Part shown: positions 1 through 7,096 of the stretch, piece by piece | Layout: each line of letters opens with the position of its first letter | Position numbering within the stretch: position 1 is the first letter of the stretch | Assembly (NCBI GenBank): GCA_004335635.1 | Contig: QAXH01005450.1 | Location: 5,149-15,313, forward strand | DNA from: Chloromonas sp. AAM2 | Taxonomy: Eukaryota; Chlorophyta; Chlorophyceae; Chlamydomonadales; Chlamydomonadaceae | Direction: 5' to 3' | Length of the DNA stretch: 10,165 bases | Notes under the pieces: model-generated | Told to the model about the DNA's origin: nothing | Database searches by the model: none | The model's input: the letters and a program-made list of their open reading frames with translations, nothing else | Program-made: the position numbers and the translations under genes

Positions 1-72
1 CTTCAGATAATGGACAATACTGCCCTCTTGTGCTGCGCCTTCTGTTCTTCAGATAATGGACAATACTGCCCT
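1..72 (+). repeat. 46-bp-period tandem duplication of a splice acceptor and exon start
   Basis: Bases 1-26 and 47-72 are identical, starting CTTCAGATAATGGACAATAC. Each copy carries the CTTCAG acceptor plus about 20 bases of the exon. Only the second acceptor (AG at 51-52) reads directly into the L-domain frame. The first (AG at 5-6) would add 46 bases and shift the frame. The left copy may be truncated by the window edge. Confidence 0.85.
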
Positions 73-2612
73 TGGCGGCCTCGAGGGATTCGCCAGCCTG
101 AGGGATGTCGGTGAGTTCAGTGGCCATAGAACTGCAGGGGGGGGCCGAACAACTGCTAGTGTTGACGTTCATGGCATGCTTTGCCTTTCTTCTGCTGCAT
201 GTTTGAGCTAATGTCTCCATATGATCTGCCAATCGCTGAATATACTGGCACGCAGCAGCCGGTGTCAACGTTTGCAGCGTTAGCGGCATGCTTGGCCGCT
301 TTCGTCCAGCATGTTTGAAATCGTATCCGTATCTGCAAACCAGGACGTTGCCCAGAAGCAATACCCGTGCCCCGACACTCAACACAGCCCCAGGGGACTG
401 TGCCCGCACGCAAAGATTGTTTGAATCCAGAACTGCGGTCAAGATGTACCTTTGCCCACAGGAAGTTGCATCAGTAGATACATGTCTTGTGCGAGCAGGT
501 GTGCATGCCACGGCACCTAACACCCCCATGTGGCTCTGCCCATGCGCAGGCGGCGGCATCACTCTCATGTGGAACACCTAACACCCCCATGTGGCTCTGC
601 CCATGCGCAGGCGGCCGCATCACTCTCATGTTAAACACCTAACACCCCCATGTGGCTCTGCCCATGCGCAGGCGGCGGCATCACTCTCATGTGGAACACC
701 AACCTCTCCAGCGTGTCGGGCCTCGACCGTCTGACGCGCCTGGCAGGGGACTTGGCCATGGCAGGCAACCCCATCAGGTCACTCACGCCGCTAAGGGTGA
801 GAGGAACCTGCTGCTGCTCGCCGCCTTAACCTCAATCAAAGGGTGAAGGGGAACTGATGTTGTTCATTGCTTCAACCCAGTCAATGCCTCGTGCATGGTC
901 TTACCTCGTCTCTTGCATGGCTTGCTGGTGTACGTGCTCAGGCCCTTGTTTGCTTTGATTTGGGGAATTGAGACCCCATGAATGTGAAAGTAGGGGGGAA
1001 ATAGTACCAATGCAGGAAGCAAGTACCGTGGTCTCTTTTGTTTCTACCAAGTTGAACCCCCTCAGGCCTGACCCCACATAAGTCTTTGACATATCAATGT
1101 GCTCTGTGAAGATGGTGGATCAGGTCTCATGTCTTTCTTTGTTATACACAATACATGCACCCAATCATGATACATTGTGTTGTCGTGCACATTTCAGAAC
1201 CTGCGGTCTGTGGGCCTTCAGTTCGTAGTTTCCCGCACCAACCTGACCGACCTCTCGGGTCTAGAGGCGCTGACCACGGTGGGAGGGGGCGTCAGTGTAA
1301 CCGCCAATCCGTTTCTAACGTCACTGGCAGGCTTGGGGTCACTGGCTGTGGTGAGTGCTGCAGGCTGCCACACGTGGTATAGATATAGAACTGACTGGCT
1401 GACCGCGTGCACAATAGAGTGTTGGGATGAGCAAACGATGTGAAGATCAGACTGATGTGACCTTGAGCTCGGAAAAACAGCCACCAGCTGAGAACATTCG
1501 TCATTATCATCGTCATAACCATCATCACATGGCATTTGCAGTCTGTGGACAGCAACTGAATCACTGCCTGGATGGCTTGAATCCGTGTGCTCTGCCTCCA
1601 ACCACCCACGAACCCGCACACAGGTTGGGGACGATCTCTCCATCAGACAGAACCCTGTGCTGACCAGCCTGGCACCCCTGGATTCCAGCCTACGCACGGT
1701 GGGTCAAAGTCATGAACGCAAATTGCAGTTCAGAGGCCACGGAGCGATGGCCATACCATTCACTGGCAATCCGTTGCAGTTAAGCCCCTGCAAAACTCTT
1801 GATCAAGAGATTTACTCTCACTCGCCCTCATTGATTTTGCCTTTCTACTCGGTTCCTGTATTGCTTACTATTTCTCGTCTTCTACTGTTTTTTTTCTCTT
1901 CTACTTTGTCTTCTACCGTTTCTACTGCTTACTGTTTTACGAACTGGCTTGGTTTGTTTTACAGGTGGGCGGCGGTGTGTATATTGAGGACAACCCTGCT
2001 CTGGCCACCCTGGGACAGCTGCCGCAGCAGACCACTGGTGTAGGAGGTGCGAGTGGGAATTGTAGAAAGAAACTAAAAGACTGTAGGCCAGCAGCAATAG
2101 TGAGCATACCACATGTGGTTGTAGAGCGTGACATGTGCTCTAACGGATCGCTTAGAAAGCAAAGTGGGCTGTCACTGGTGTACGCACACAACCATTGTAA
2201 CAAGCACGAACATTCTGTTGAAAGAAAGGAAGAAGAAAGAGGATGTCGGTCGGCGTAAGGAAGGATGCCCAACCCCCGTATAAGAGTGGTTGTACCCTGG
2301 TCTCCCTACTACACGTTGACTTCAGGTCTGGTGGTGGTGCGGCGCAATGGCGGCATGCCGGCATCGGAGGTGTCTGCCCTCACGGCCAAGTCCGGGACAA
2401 CCACTGTGCCTGACACTGTGACGCTCCTTCCTGGGCTACAAGACGCCTATGATATGGCCCAATCGGCCTATCCCGCAGAAACCCTCGTCACAACCACCTT
2501 TCCGGCGGTGAATGCGACGTCTGCGCTTGAGCGTCCGCTGATCAATGCAGGGGTCGGTCGAGGGGGCGTGAGCAGCTCGCCCGTGGCAGAGCCGGTCGTC
2601 GCGTTTGGATGA
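53..2612 (+). CDS. Leucine-rich receptor-L-domain-like repeat protein, 3' part (six exons, 5' partial)
   Basis: Exons seen: 53-110, 672-796, 1198-1350, 1624-1698, 1965-2046 and 2326-2612, ending in TGA. Joined they give 259 residues with consistent phases (1,0,0,0,1). The first 164 residues are short repeats of the type N-P-x-L-T-S-L-x-x-L-x-x-L-x-x-V-G-G-x-L-x-I. Anchor residues fall at 4, 28, 52, 74 (Arg replaces Asn), 98, 122 and 147, so the period is 22-25. Such repeats form a beta-helix or leucine-rich solenoid used for ligand or surface binding, as in receptor L domains. Residues 166-259 are a Ser/Thr/Ala/Val-rich tail without repeats and without a clear membrane span. The N-terminus, and any signal peptide, lies left of the window. 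The last exon is the weakest part: a GTGAGC donor at 2567 paired with the acceptor at 2655-2656 would give another C-terminus. The repeat exons are firm; ligand and cellular site are unknown. Confidence 0.72.
111..671 (+). other. Intron of the L-domain gene (561 bp)
   Basis: The intron runs from GTGAGT at 111 to the AG at 670-671 and splits a Gly codon (phase 1). It holds a degenerate direct repeat near 173-318 and, at its 3' end, a three-copy 61-bp array that includes its own acceptor. No coding exon was found inside; its open frames lack any recognisable family and are not phase-compatible with the flanking exons. Confidence 0.7.
173..318. repeat. Degenerate 34-bp direct repeat inside the intron
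   Basis: Bases 173-206 and 285-318 both begin GGCATGCTT and end GCATGTTTGA, matching at 26 of 34 positions by eye without gaps. They lie 112 bases apart and the DNA between them is not obviously repeated. It looks like an old local duplication or two remnants of one interspersed repeat. Confidence 0.45.
514..700 (+). repeat. Three-copy 61-bp tandem array covering a splice acceptor
   Basis: Copies are 514-574, 575-635 and 636-696, with a 4-base start of a fourth. Each begins CACCTAACACCCCCATGTGG and contains the acceptor GCGCAG followed by the first 25 or so coding bases of the exon at 672. Copy 2 differs (GGCCGC, and TTAA in place of GGAA); copies 1 and 3 are nearly identical. The exon continues only from copy 3. 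Because 61 is not a multiple of three, use of the acceptor in copy 1 or 2 would shift the frame. Confidence 0.9.
797..1197 (+). other. Intron of the L-domain gene (401 bp), no further content
   Basis: GTGAGA donor at 797 and CATTTCAG acceptor ending 1197, phase 0. I see no repeat, RNA gene or extra exon in it. Confidence 0.7.
1351..1623 (+). other. Intron of the L-domain gene with a CAT/TCA-rich stretch
   Basis: GTGAGT donor directly after the exon ending 1350; acceptor AG at 1622-1623; phase 0. About 1494-1530 is a degenerate trinucleotide tract rich in TCA/CAT. Otherwise nothing is recognised. Confidence 0.65.
1699..1964 (+). other. Intron with long pyrimidine tract and five TTCTAC motifs
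   Basis: GTGGGT donor at 1699 and TTTTACAG acceptor ending 1964, phase 0. From about 1830 to 1960 the plus strand is strongly pyrimidine-rich, and TTCTAC occurs at 1843, 1880, 1899, 1911 and 1920. This resembles an expanded polypyrimidine tract. It is the most T-rich intron in the window. Confidence 0.65.
2038..2048 (+). promoter_or_regulatory. Two same-phase candidate splice donors 9 bp apart
   Basis: GTGTAG at 2038 and GTGCGA at 2047 both leave the exon in phase 1, so either joins the exon at 2326 in frame. The downstream site adds three residues (Gly-Val-Gly), giving V-G-G before the next strand, which matches the repeat pattern better. I used 2047; the choice is a judgement. Confidence 0.5.
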
Positions 2613-2697
2613 GCGCATTGTATGAGAGCAGCAGTGAACGCTGTCTTTGCTTTCAGCGGCTTAGGCAATGCGACAGCAGGGCAAGGTTGACCATCTA

Positions 2698-2722
2698 GTA
2701 AATGTAAACGCGTAGCATTTAC
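2698..2722 (+). terminator. Candidate polyadenylation signal TGTAAA within a small dyad
   Basis: TGTAAA at 2703-2708 lies about 90 bases after the stop of the L-domain gene. TGTAA is the usual poly(A) signal of green algae, so it would fit if the host is one. It is flanked by a 7-bp inverted repeat, GTAAATG at 2698-2704 and CATTTAC at 2716-2722. Proposed from position and motif only. Confidence 0.35.
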
Positions 2723-2877
2723 ACCGTTACCGTAGCATTGTCACGATAAGCCTTGACTGTTAAGGATACCCCACTGGATATGAATGGGTGATTCATCTGT
2801 TGCCCTTTGGGATCGTGCTTTGCATCATTCATCGGCACTGTGTGTCAGTTGTGGGCCATGTGCATGACAGGGGCTGA

Positions 2878-2907
2878 AGCTAGCAAAACTGTTGGAGCTT
2901 GCTAGCT
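2878..2907. repeat. Perfect 9-bp inverted repeat (hairpin)
   Basis: AGCTAGCAA at 2878-2886 is the exact reverse complement of TTGCTAGCT at 2899-2907, with a 12-base loop. It lies about 270 bases beyond the L-domain stop. No T-run follows, and its role is unknown. Confidence 0.6.
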
Positions 2908-3237
2908 GACGAGGTCAAGCATGCACTGCAGGCGGCGACGACTACAGCACCGGTGTAGGGTTCCTCACCCTAGCCTGCCTGATTGGCTGTAGGGCTGTGC
3001 TGGTTTTTTTACCGACTTTCCTAACCCACCTTACCTCATAATTTCTAATCTTGATGCCGTTTACAAGGTGGGAGTGCACACCACCAGCAAGTCCACGCAA
3101 AGGTTGCAAGATTGAATTAAACTTGAAATGCCCGATAAGCCACCAGGATTTGCGGTCAAAAACTGCTGAACAGCTTTCTTCAACTCGTATTCGAATTGAT
3201 TATACAATACAATACACTCAGAACAGCCACACCAGTT

Positions 3238-3315
3238 CACGACAGCCGGTGGATGCTGTCCACAACAGCCGGTGGATGCTGTCCACGACAGCCGGTGGAT
3301 GCTGTCCACGACAGC
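3238..3315. repeat. 23-bp minisatellite, three copies plus a partial copy
   Basis: Copies 3238-3260, 3261-3283 and 3284-3306, then nine bases of a fourth. The only difference is CACAAC for CACGAC in copy 2. Each unit contains two overlapping dyads, GACAGC/GCTGTC and GTGGA/TCCAC, so single strands could fold into alternating hairpins. Open frames across it on both strands are a by-product of the repeat. Confidence 0.9.
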
Positions 3316-3881
3316 TGTGCATGGATGCCGCCAAACACAAGCATCGCGCAGCCGTGTATTTGAGCAGCTGGCATATCACATAACACAAGCACAGCCCGCT
3401 GGTCTGGAAACACGTACCGGAAAAAAGTCTCCACAACTTTGTGCATGTACGCATGCTTGCCTTGATGTGGATGCAGCGGGCAGCGTCTTGACAAGTGAAC
3501 TGTCTTGGACAAGCGCTGTTGCATTATTGTACAGCAGCCAGAAGGCTTTACGAGTTCAGAGCATGTACTATAACAATCACAGCTCAGTCAGCACGTCCTG
3601 CCTGACGTTCCTGGCAAACATCCGGGTTGCTGCTGATCTGATTACAAATGCTACGAAACTGCCAGTGATGTAACATCCGTGAACTTAACATGACAGGCAT
3701 ACGTGACACAGTCAACACACTGTTACACTGTGTTGGCTTCATCCACTCTGCCACATCCAAAAGCGTCGTGCTGTAGAATCTCAGGATACCTTGGCATATG
3801 CAGAGTCAACAATTTCCTTGTGCTTACATGTATTTCGAGTGGAAGTTCTAAGATTGTGTTATGTCTGCGTAAAAACAAAGT

Positions 3882-3920
3882 GCAACAGCTGGTCCAGAGG
3901 TCTTTCAGGACACCTGTTGC
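3882..3920. repeat. Imperfect hairpin
   Basis: GCAACAG (3882-3888) pairs with CTGTTGC (3914-3920), and GTCC (3892-3895) with GGAC (3908-3911), around a 12-base loop. It is not linked to any gene end I can identify. Confidence 0.4.
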
Positions 3921-4297
3921 TCGTCAGCTGCCAAAAATCAGCGAGGTAACAGGAAATAGCTACTGGATAATGTAACCATGAACTGACAGCCACTGCTGCA
4001 CTGCTGGCATGGGATGTTGACTGTGCGTGTTGTAAAGGTGGGGACAGAAACAAGGGCTGTGCCTGGGGGATGAGCATCACTCATGGTGGTGACCAAGGCT
4101 GTTTGCTTGTTGAGCAAGAACAGAAACTGCTGTAACCTGTTAATAAGCCACAGCTACTAGATCAGCCAGCACCATGGACGTTTTGACACTTCTTTGTGTT
4201 TTTGAGAGGTAGCCGCAGGACCATGTCATGCAGCAGTCCGCTTATTGGCAGCTATTCACGTTTTTCGTTCACTGCTTTTCTCAGTTTCAGCTAGCAG

Positions 4298-4360
4298 TTC
4301 AGGAATGTGGGATTATTTCAGGAATGTGGGATTAGTTTAGGAATGTGGGATCAGTTCAGG
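4298..4360. repeat. 19-bp minisatellite, three copies plus a partial copy
   Basis: Copies 4298-4316, 4317-4335 and 4336-4354 share the core AGGAATGTGGGAT, then TTCAGG begins a fourth. An AGGAATGTTGAG sequence at 4381-4392 may be a decayed further copy. Confidence 0.85.
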
Positions 4361-4555
4361 TATTCATCCAGTCCTCATTAAGGAATGTTGAGTCTGCATT
4401 GTGTCCAGACGTATTGGGCCCTCGTTTCCATCAAGCATCCCCTGTCATACTCCATGTGAAGGGTGCATGGGACGCCGATGCTCTAAATCGTACTCTCTGC
4501 AGGATGTGGCATGCATTGACACTCAGTAGCGACCCCCACCTCCAATGCCTGTTAT

Positions 4556-4561
4556 GTTACA
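4556..4561 (-). terminator. Candidate TGTAAC polyadenylation signal for the minus-strand gene
   Basis: TGTAAC on the minus strand lies about 160 bases past the stop codon of the propeller-like gene. TGTAA is the common signal in green algae. The motif is short and occurs by chance elsewhere in the window, so this is only a candidate. Confidence 0.25.
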
Positions 4562-4719
4562 GTCGCATCAGGAAAAAAATTCAATTCTCTCCTCTTGGTC
4601 GCTCTGCCAATGGAGGTGGCTCAGGCACATGTAACGAACAAACAGCCCGGGTGCTCCACATACGCCAGGAACAAACGCTAGTAAGGAGTGTGCGAGACGA
4701 GGTTTGGTACCCGTCCTTA

Positions 4720-6445
4720 CTAACTGGTCCTTATTAACGGTCCCTTGCTACAAGCCAGCAGGGCTTCAGTGAGGCCCTCCTCGGCCCGCCACATGGTGTA
4801 GTTCTCATACGCTGCCCAGAAGGTTCCCTCCGAGCCCAGCTGCACCTCCAGCAGCCTGCCTCGCCCACTGGCATCATCTTGGAACTCGCGGTCCAGGCTG
4901 AGGGGAAGCGACTTCGCAATCAATCTGCCGTCCTTGGCGTTCACAAACCACTCGCCTGAAATGAATGCAAACAAGCCAATCAATGCAAACAAGCCAGGAA
5001 AGGACGCTGCATGCGCTCCCCCACAGAGAGAGGGCTGGAAAGAGGCTGTGGGGCGTCTCCGCGCACAGCACATGAGCATGCTGAAGAGAGTGAGGCAACT
5101 CGAGCACTTGGTGGCGACTTACATCACAAAGTTCTGAGGCGTATACATCTGGCTGGATGTGAGTTTACACACCAACAGCACATCCCAGTGTCACGCCTGA
5201 GGTTGTCCCCTTGTTCTATCCCCACACTGAACCCAGTGGTGTTCCCAGGGATTTGTCCCAGAACTGGCAAACATCTTTTTTTTGTAGGCCTGCAGCTCAA
5301 TTCGAACCGACCTGACGTTCATTGCCCAGGCTTGCACGTGATTTGTGTTGCCCTGACAATGATACCAGACAACTTAGCCCTCGGTGCATGTGAGTTCCGG
5401 GACTGGGCCGGGCAAACATTGTAACAATGCTTACCATGCCGGCCCGCAGCATGCCGGCTCCCGCCCATCTCCCAACAGAAGCTGACATGGCATCAAGCAT
5501 ATGCTCATCGCCGCAAACCAGCTGATCAAGCCCTTCTGGCGGCCGCTGAACACGTCCCTCATTATCACTGATAACATCAATGTCGACTTTAGCCAATCGC
5601 AATTGCCAACACACATCCACTCACCGTCGGGTCCCATGGCGACACTGGTGACGCCGCCGCAGTTCAGCAGCGCGTCGTTCATGCCATCAGGCAGGTTATG
5701 CACACGAATGGTGTCATCGCAGCCAAGGACGACGTACGCAGAGTCCGGACCAAAGAACACGGCGCGAGGATTGATGTCACCCTTGGTCAGTACCTTCTCA
5801 AGCTCAAATGAGACGTCCCATTTACAGGTTCCGTCGTCATAGCGCACGAACCAAGAATCGTCTGTGAACGCTGCATACTCGACGCGCGATAAGGTCTTCG
5901 CACGCTCGCCCAGCTTGTTAAGAAAACCGAGGGGCACGTCGGCCCAGTGACCCCGAGGGTCTCCGCCACTCTCGCACAGATACCTGCCAGGCGTGGTAGT
6001 TGTGCAAGTGTCTTGATCCTGATGATGCTTAACACGTGTCCGAGCGCAAGGTGGACTTACCATGAGTCGTCAGGACCGAGGCTCAGAGTCTCAATGGGAA
6101 TTCTTTCGTGCACGTGGTGTATTCCACGAACCTGCAAGGCAAAGCAAATGGTAGTTTGTAATCAAAGACATATGATAACATACCACGAATGCAAGCCAAA
6201 ATGCGATCAACTGCTTTGTTGTGCCTCGGGGACGACGGGAGGTGATGGACAGCTGTTGACATGGCTTTGATGAATCTAAAAAGCCGTAGGCGTACCTTTG
6301 GTTGTGCCGGGCACAGCACAAAGCGGCAGAACTCAGACGCAAAAGGCTTTAGCCGGTCAGCGTGAACTTGCCGAGGCACGGCTCCAGGCGTCAGACGCTG
6401 TGTTGCGCCACACCGCTGGCCGCATCGCTGTGCGACGCGCATCAT
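4720..6445 (-). CDS. Propeller-like repeat protein with W-[FY]-[VL] repeats (four exons)
   Basis: Exons on the minus strand: 6445-6296, 6131-6061, 5983-5625 and 4955-4720, ending in TAG, for 271 residues. Phases (0, 2, 1) agree at all three junctions. The ATG at 6445 has an in-frame TGA 11 codons upstream and an AAAAC context, so it is the likely start. Residues 1-50 are rich in Arg and Gln and resemble an organelle-targeting leader, but this is unproven. From residue 64 on there are five repeats of 39-44 residues around a G-P-D-[DG]-[SE]-W-[FY]-[VL] core. Cores are centred at W74, W118, Y157, W196 and F239/W240, most followed by an acidic-Gly turn and an L-P or similar helix-like segment. 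This suggests a beta-propeller-type fold related in style to WD40 repeats, although classic GH and WD dipeptides are absent. Five blades is short for a closed ring. I do not recognise the family; function unknown. Confidence 0.68.
4961..4996 (-). repeat. Two-copy 18-bp repeat at a splice acceptor
   Basis: On the minus strand TGGCTTGTTTGCATTGAT and TGGCTTGTTTGCATTCAT are adjacent and end three bases before the TTCAG acceptor of the last exon. The unit supplies T-rich sequence, so the duplication lengthens the pyrimidine-rich acceptor region. One mismatch in 18. Confidence 0.85.
5128..5271. mobile_element. Inverted-repeat element copy 1 (left end uncertain)
   Basis: The right end at 5242-5271 (TTCCCAGG then TTGTCCCAGAACTGGCAAA) nearly matches the right end of the better-preserved copy at 7508-7640, with a one-base gap and two or three substitutions. 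A T-rich run follows. The left end is a guess: AGTTCTGAGGC at 5130-5140 partly fits the terminal motif and would give 144 bp, similar to the other copies. Non-coding, in an intron of the propeller-like gene. Confidence 0.5.
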
Positions 6446-6966
6446 GTTTTGCTTTTGAAAGCTTGGACCAGAGATTCAATCAGCGAATTCCCTGGCTGTA
6501 TTGGGTGCCACAAAACAACCCACTGCGAGGCCCGAGGCAAAAACAGCCTTTCCATTATCCGAGTCGGTTTCAATTCAGGGACTCAGGTAGTTGCGCGTGG
6601 TATGCCGTCAAGACCACGGCTATGGCTTCATTGTAAAATTATAATCAGGCTGACTGAACGTGCTTTGTGCATTGCCCTGCTGGGCCCTCGTCGCTCTGTT
6701 CCTTAATGTGGCGCATTTTAGTCCGCCAACGTGCTCGGGCTGCATACAGTTTGGCTTCTTCATCGCTTCAACATGCGCTGCGCCTTGGCGTGATGCCATC
6801 CGATGAAGGCCGTTGCTGCATTCAGGAAGGTCCAGAGAACGCACGCATTTTTGAAAGCTGAGCAGATGCCCGTGCGCCATGCGTGCACATGGGTGAATAA
6901 GCCAGGCCAAGTCAGCAGTGGATGGTTGCAGCCAAACACAATACCTACAGCCATAAACCAACAACG

Positions 6967-7000
6967 CTGTCCTCCTGGATTAACACTGTCCTCCTGGATT
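6967..7000. repeat. 19-bp-period direct repeat
   Basis: CTGTCCTCCTGGATT occurs at 6967-6981 and 6986-7000, separated by AACA. It lies about 100 bases upstream of the deacetylase start codon, so it is in the promoter or 5' leader. Confidence 0.75.
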
Positions 7001-7066
7001 GAATTTGTCAGAATGAAACCGACGTAACCGCGCAAATCTCATCTGGATAAAGAATTATGCTACACG

Positions 7067-7080
7067 CAATGCATGCATTG
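7067..7080. promoter_or_regulatory. 14-bp perfect palindrome upstream of the deacetylase ATG
   Basis: CAATGCATGCATTG is self-complementary, and with one mismatched pair the symmetry extends to 7064-7083. It ends 16 bases before the ATG at 7097. It could bind a dimeric factor in DNA or form a hairpin in the leader RNA; which one is not determinable here. Confidence 0.45.
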
Positions 7081-7096
7081 TGTTTGAGACGGGCCA

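Larger units (their letters stand above)
2613..4719. other. Convergent intergenic region, no gene supported
   Basis: This region lies between the 3' ends of the L-domain gene and the minus-strand propeller gene. Open frames here (for example 3272-3673 and 4345-4737 plus) run through minisatellites, have no family resemblance, and lack convincing splice partners. Contents noted: two CGTAGCATT copies 20 bases apart (2711, 2731), hairpins at 2878-2907 and 3882-3920, minisatellites at 3238-3315 and 4298-4360, and plus-strand TGTAAC at 3669, 3971 and 4131. A non-coding transcript cannot be excluded. Confidence 0.55.
4956..5624 (-). other. Large intron (669 bp) of the propeller-like gene
   Basis: The donor GTGAGT (minus strand, from 5624) interrupts a G-P-D-G core between D193 and G194, and the acceptor TTCAG ends at 4956. 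The DNA between holds the tandem 18-bp repeat at 4961-4996 and a terminal-inverted-repeat element ending near 5271. No additional exon is evident. Confidence 0.65.
6446..7096. promoter_or_regulatory. Divergent intergenic region between propeller-like gene and deacetylase
   Basis: The two genes are head to head with 651 bases between their proposed start codons, so 5' leaders and promoters for both should lie here. Visible items are an AT-rich stretch (TGTAAAATTATAAT, 6633-6646), a 19-bp-period direct repeat at 6967-7000, and a palindrome at 7067-7080. No convincing TATA box at a standard distance and no extra exon were recognised. Confidence 0.5.

Noticed and set aside
514..700. Possible CRISPR-like array
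   Set aside because: The units are adjacent with no spacers, and the setting is a eukaryotic spliced gene; the same holds for 3238-3315 and 4298-4360.
1218..1697. 159-residue open frame on the minus strand
   Set aside because: It is antisense to two well-supported L-domain exons and their intron, with no recognisable content; a shadow of the coding strand.
2567..2656. A sixth intron near the end of the L-domain gene
   Set aside because: GTGAGC and TTTCAG would bound it, but it would be only 90 bp, much shorter than this gene's other introns, and the open frame continues without it; left as an alternative.
3272..3673. 133-residue plus-strand open frame
   Set aside because: It starts in the 23-bp minisatellite, the other strand is also open there, and the sequence resembles no family.
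4345..4737. 130-residue plus-strand open frame
   Set aside because: It begins at the end of the 19-bp minisatellite and overlaps the 3' end of the minus-strand gene; no motif or splice support.
5298..5308. B-box-like GGTTCGAATTG on the minus strand, possible tRNA
   Set aside because: The flanking bases do not form a T-arm stem, and no anticodon arm or acceptor stem could be drawn.
4720..6445. Calling the minus-strand gene a WD40 protein
   Set aside because: The repeats lack the GH and terminal WD dipeptides and are slightly short; only a propeller-like fold can be suggested.
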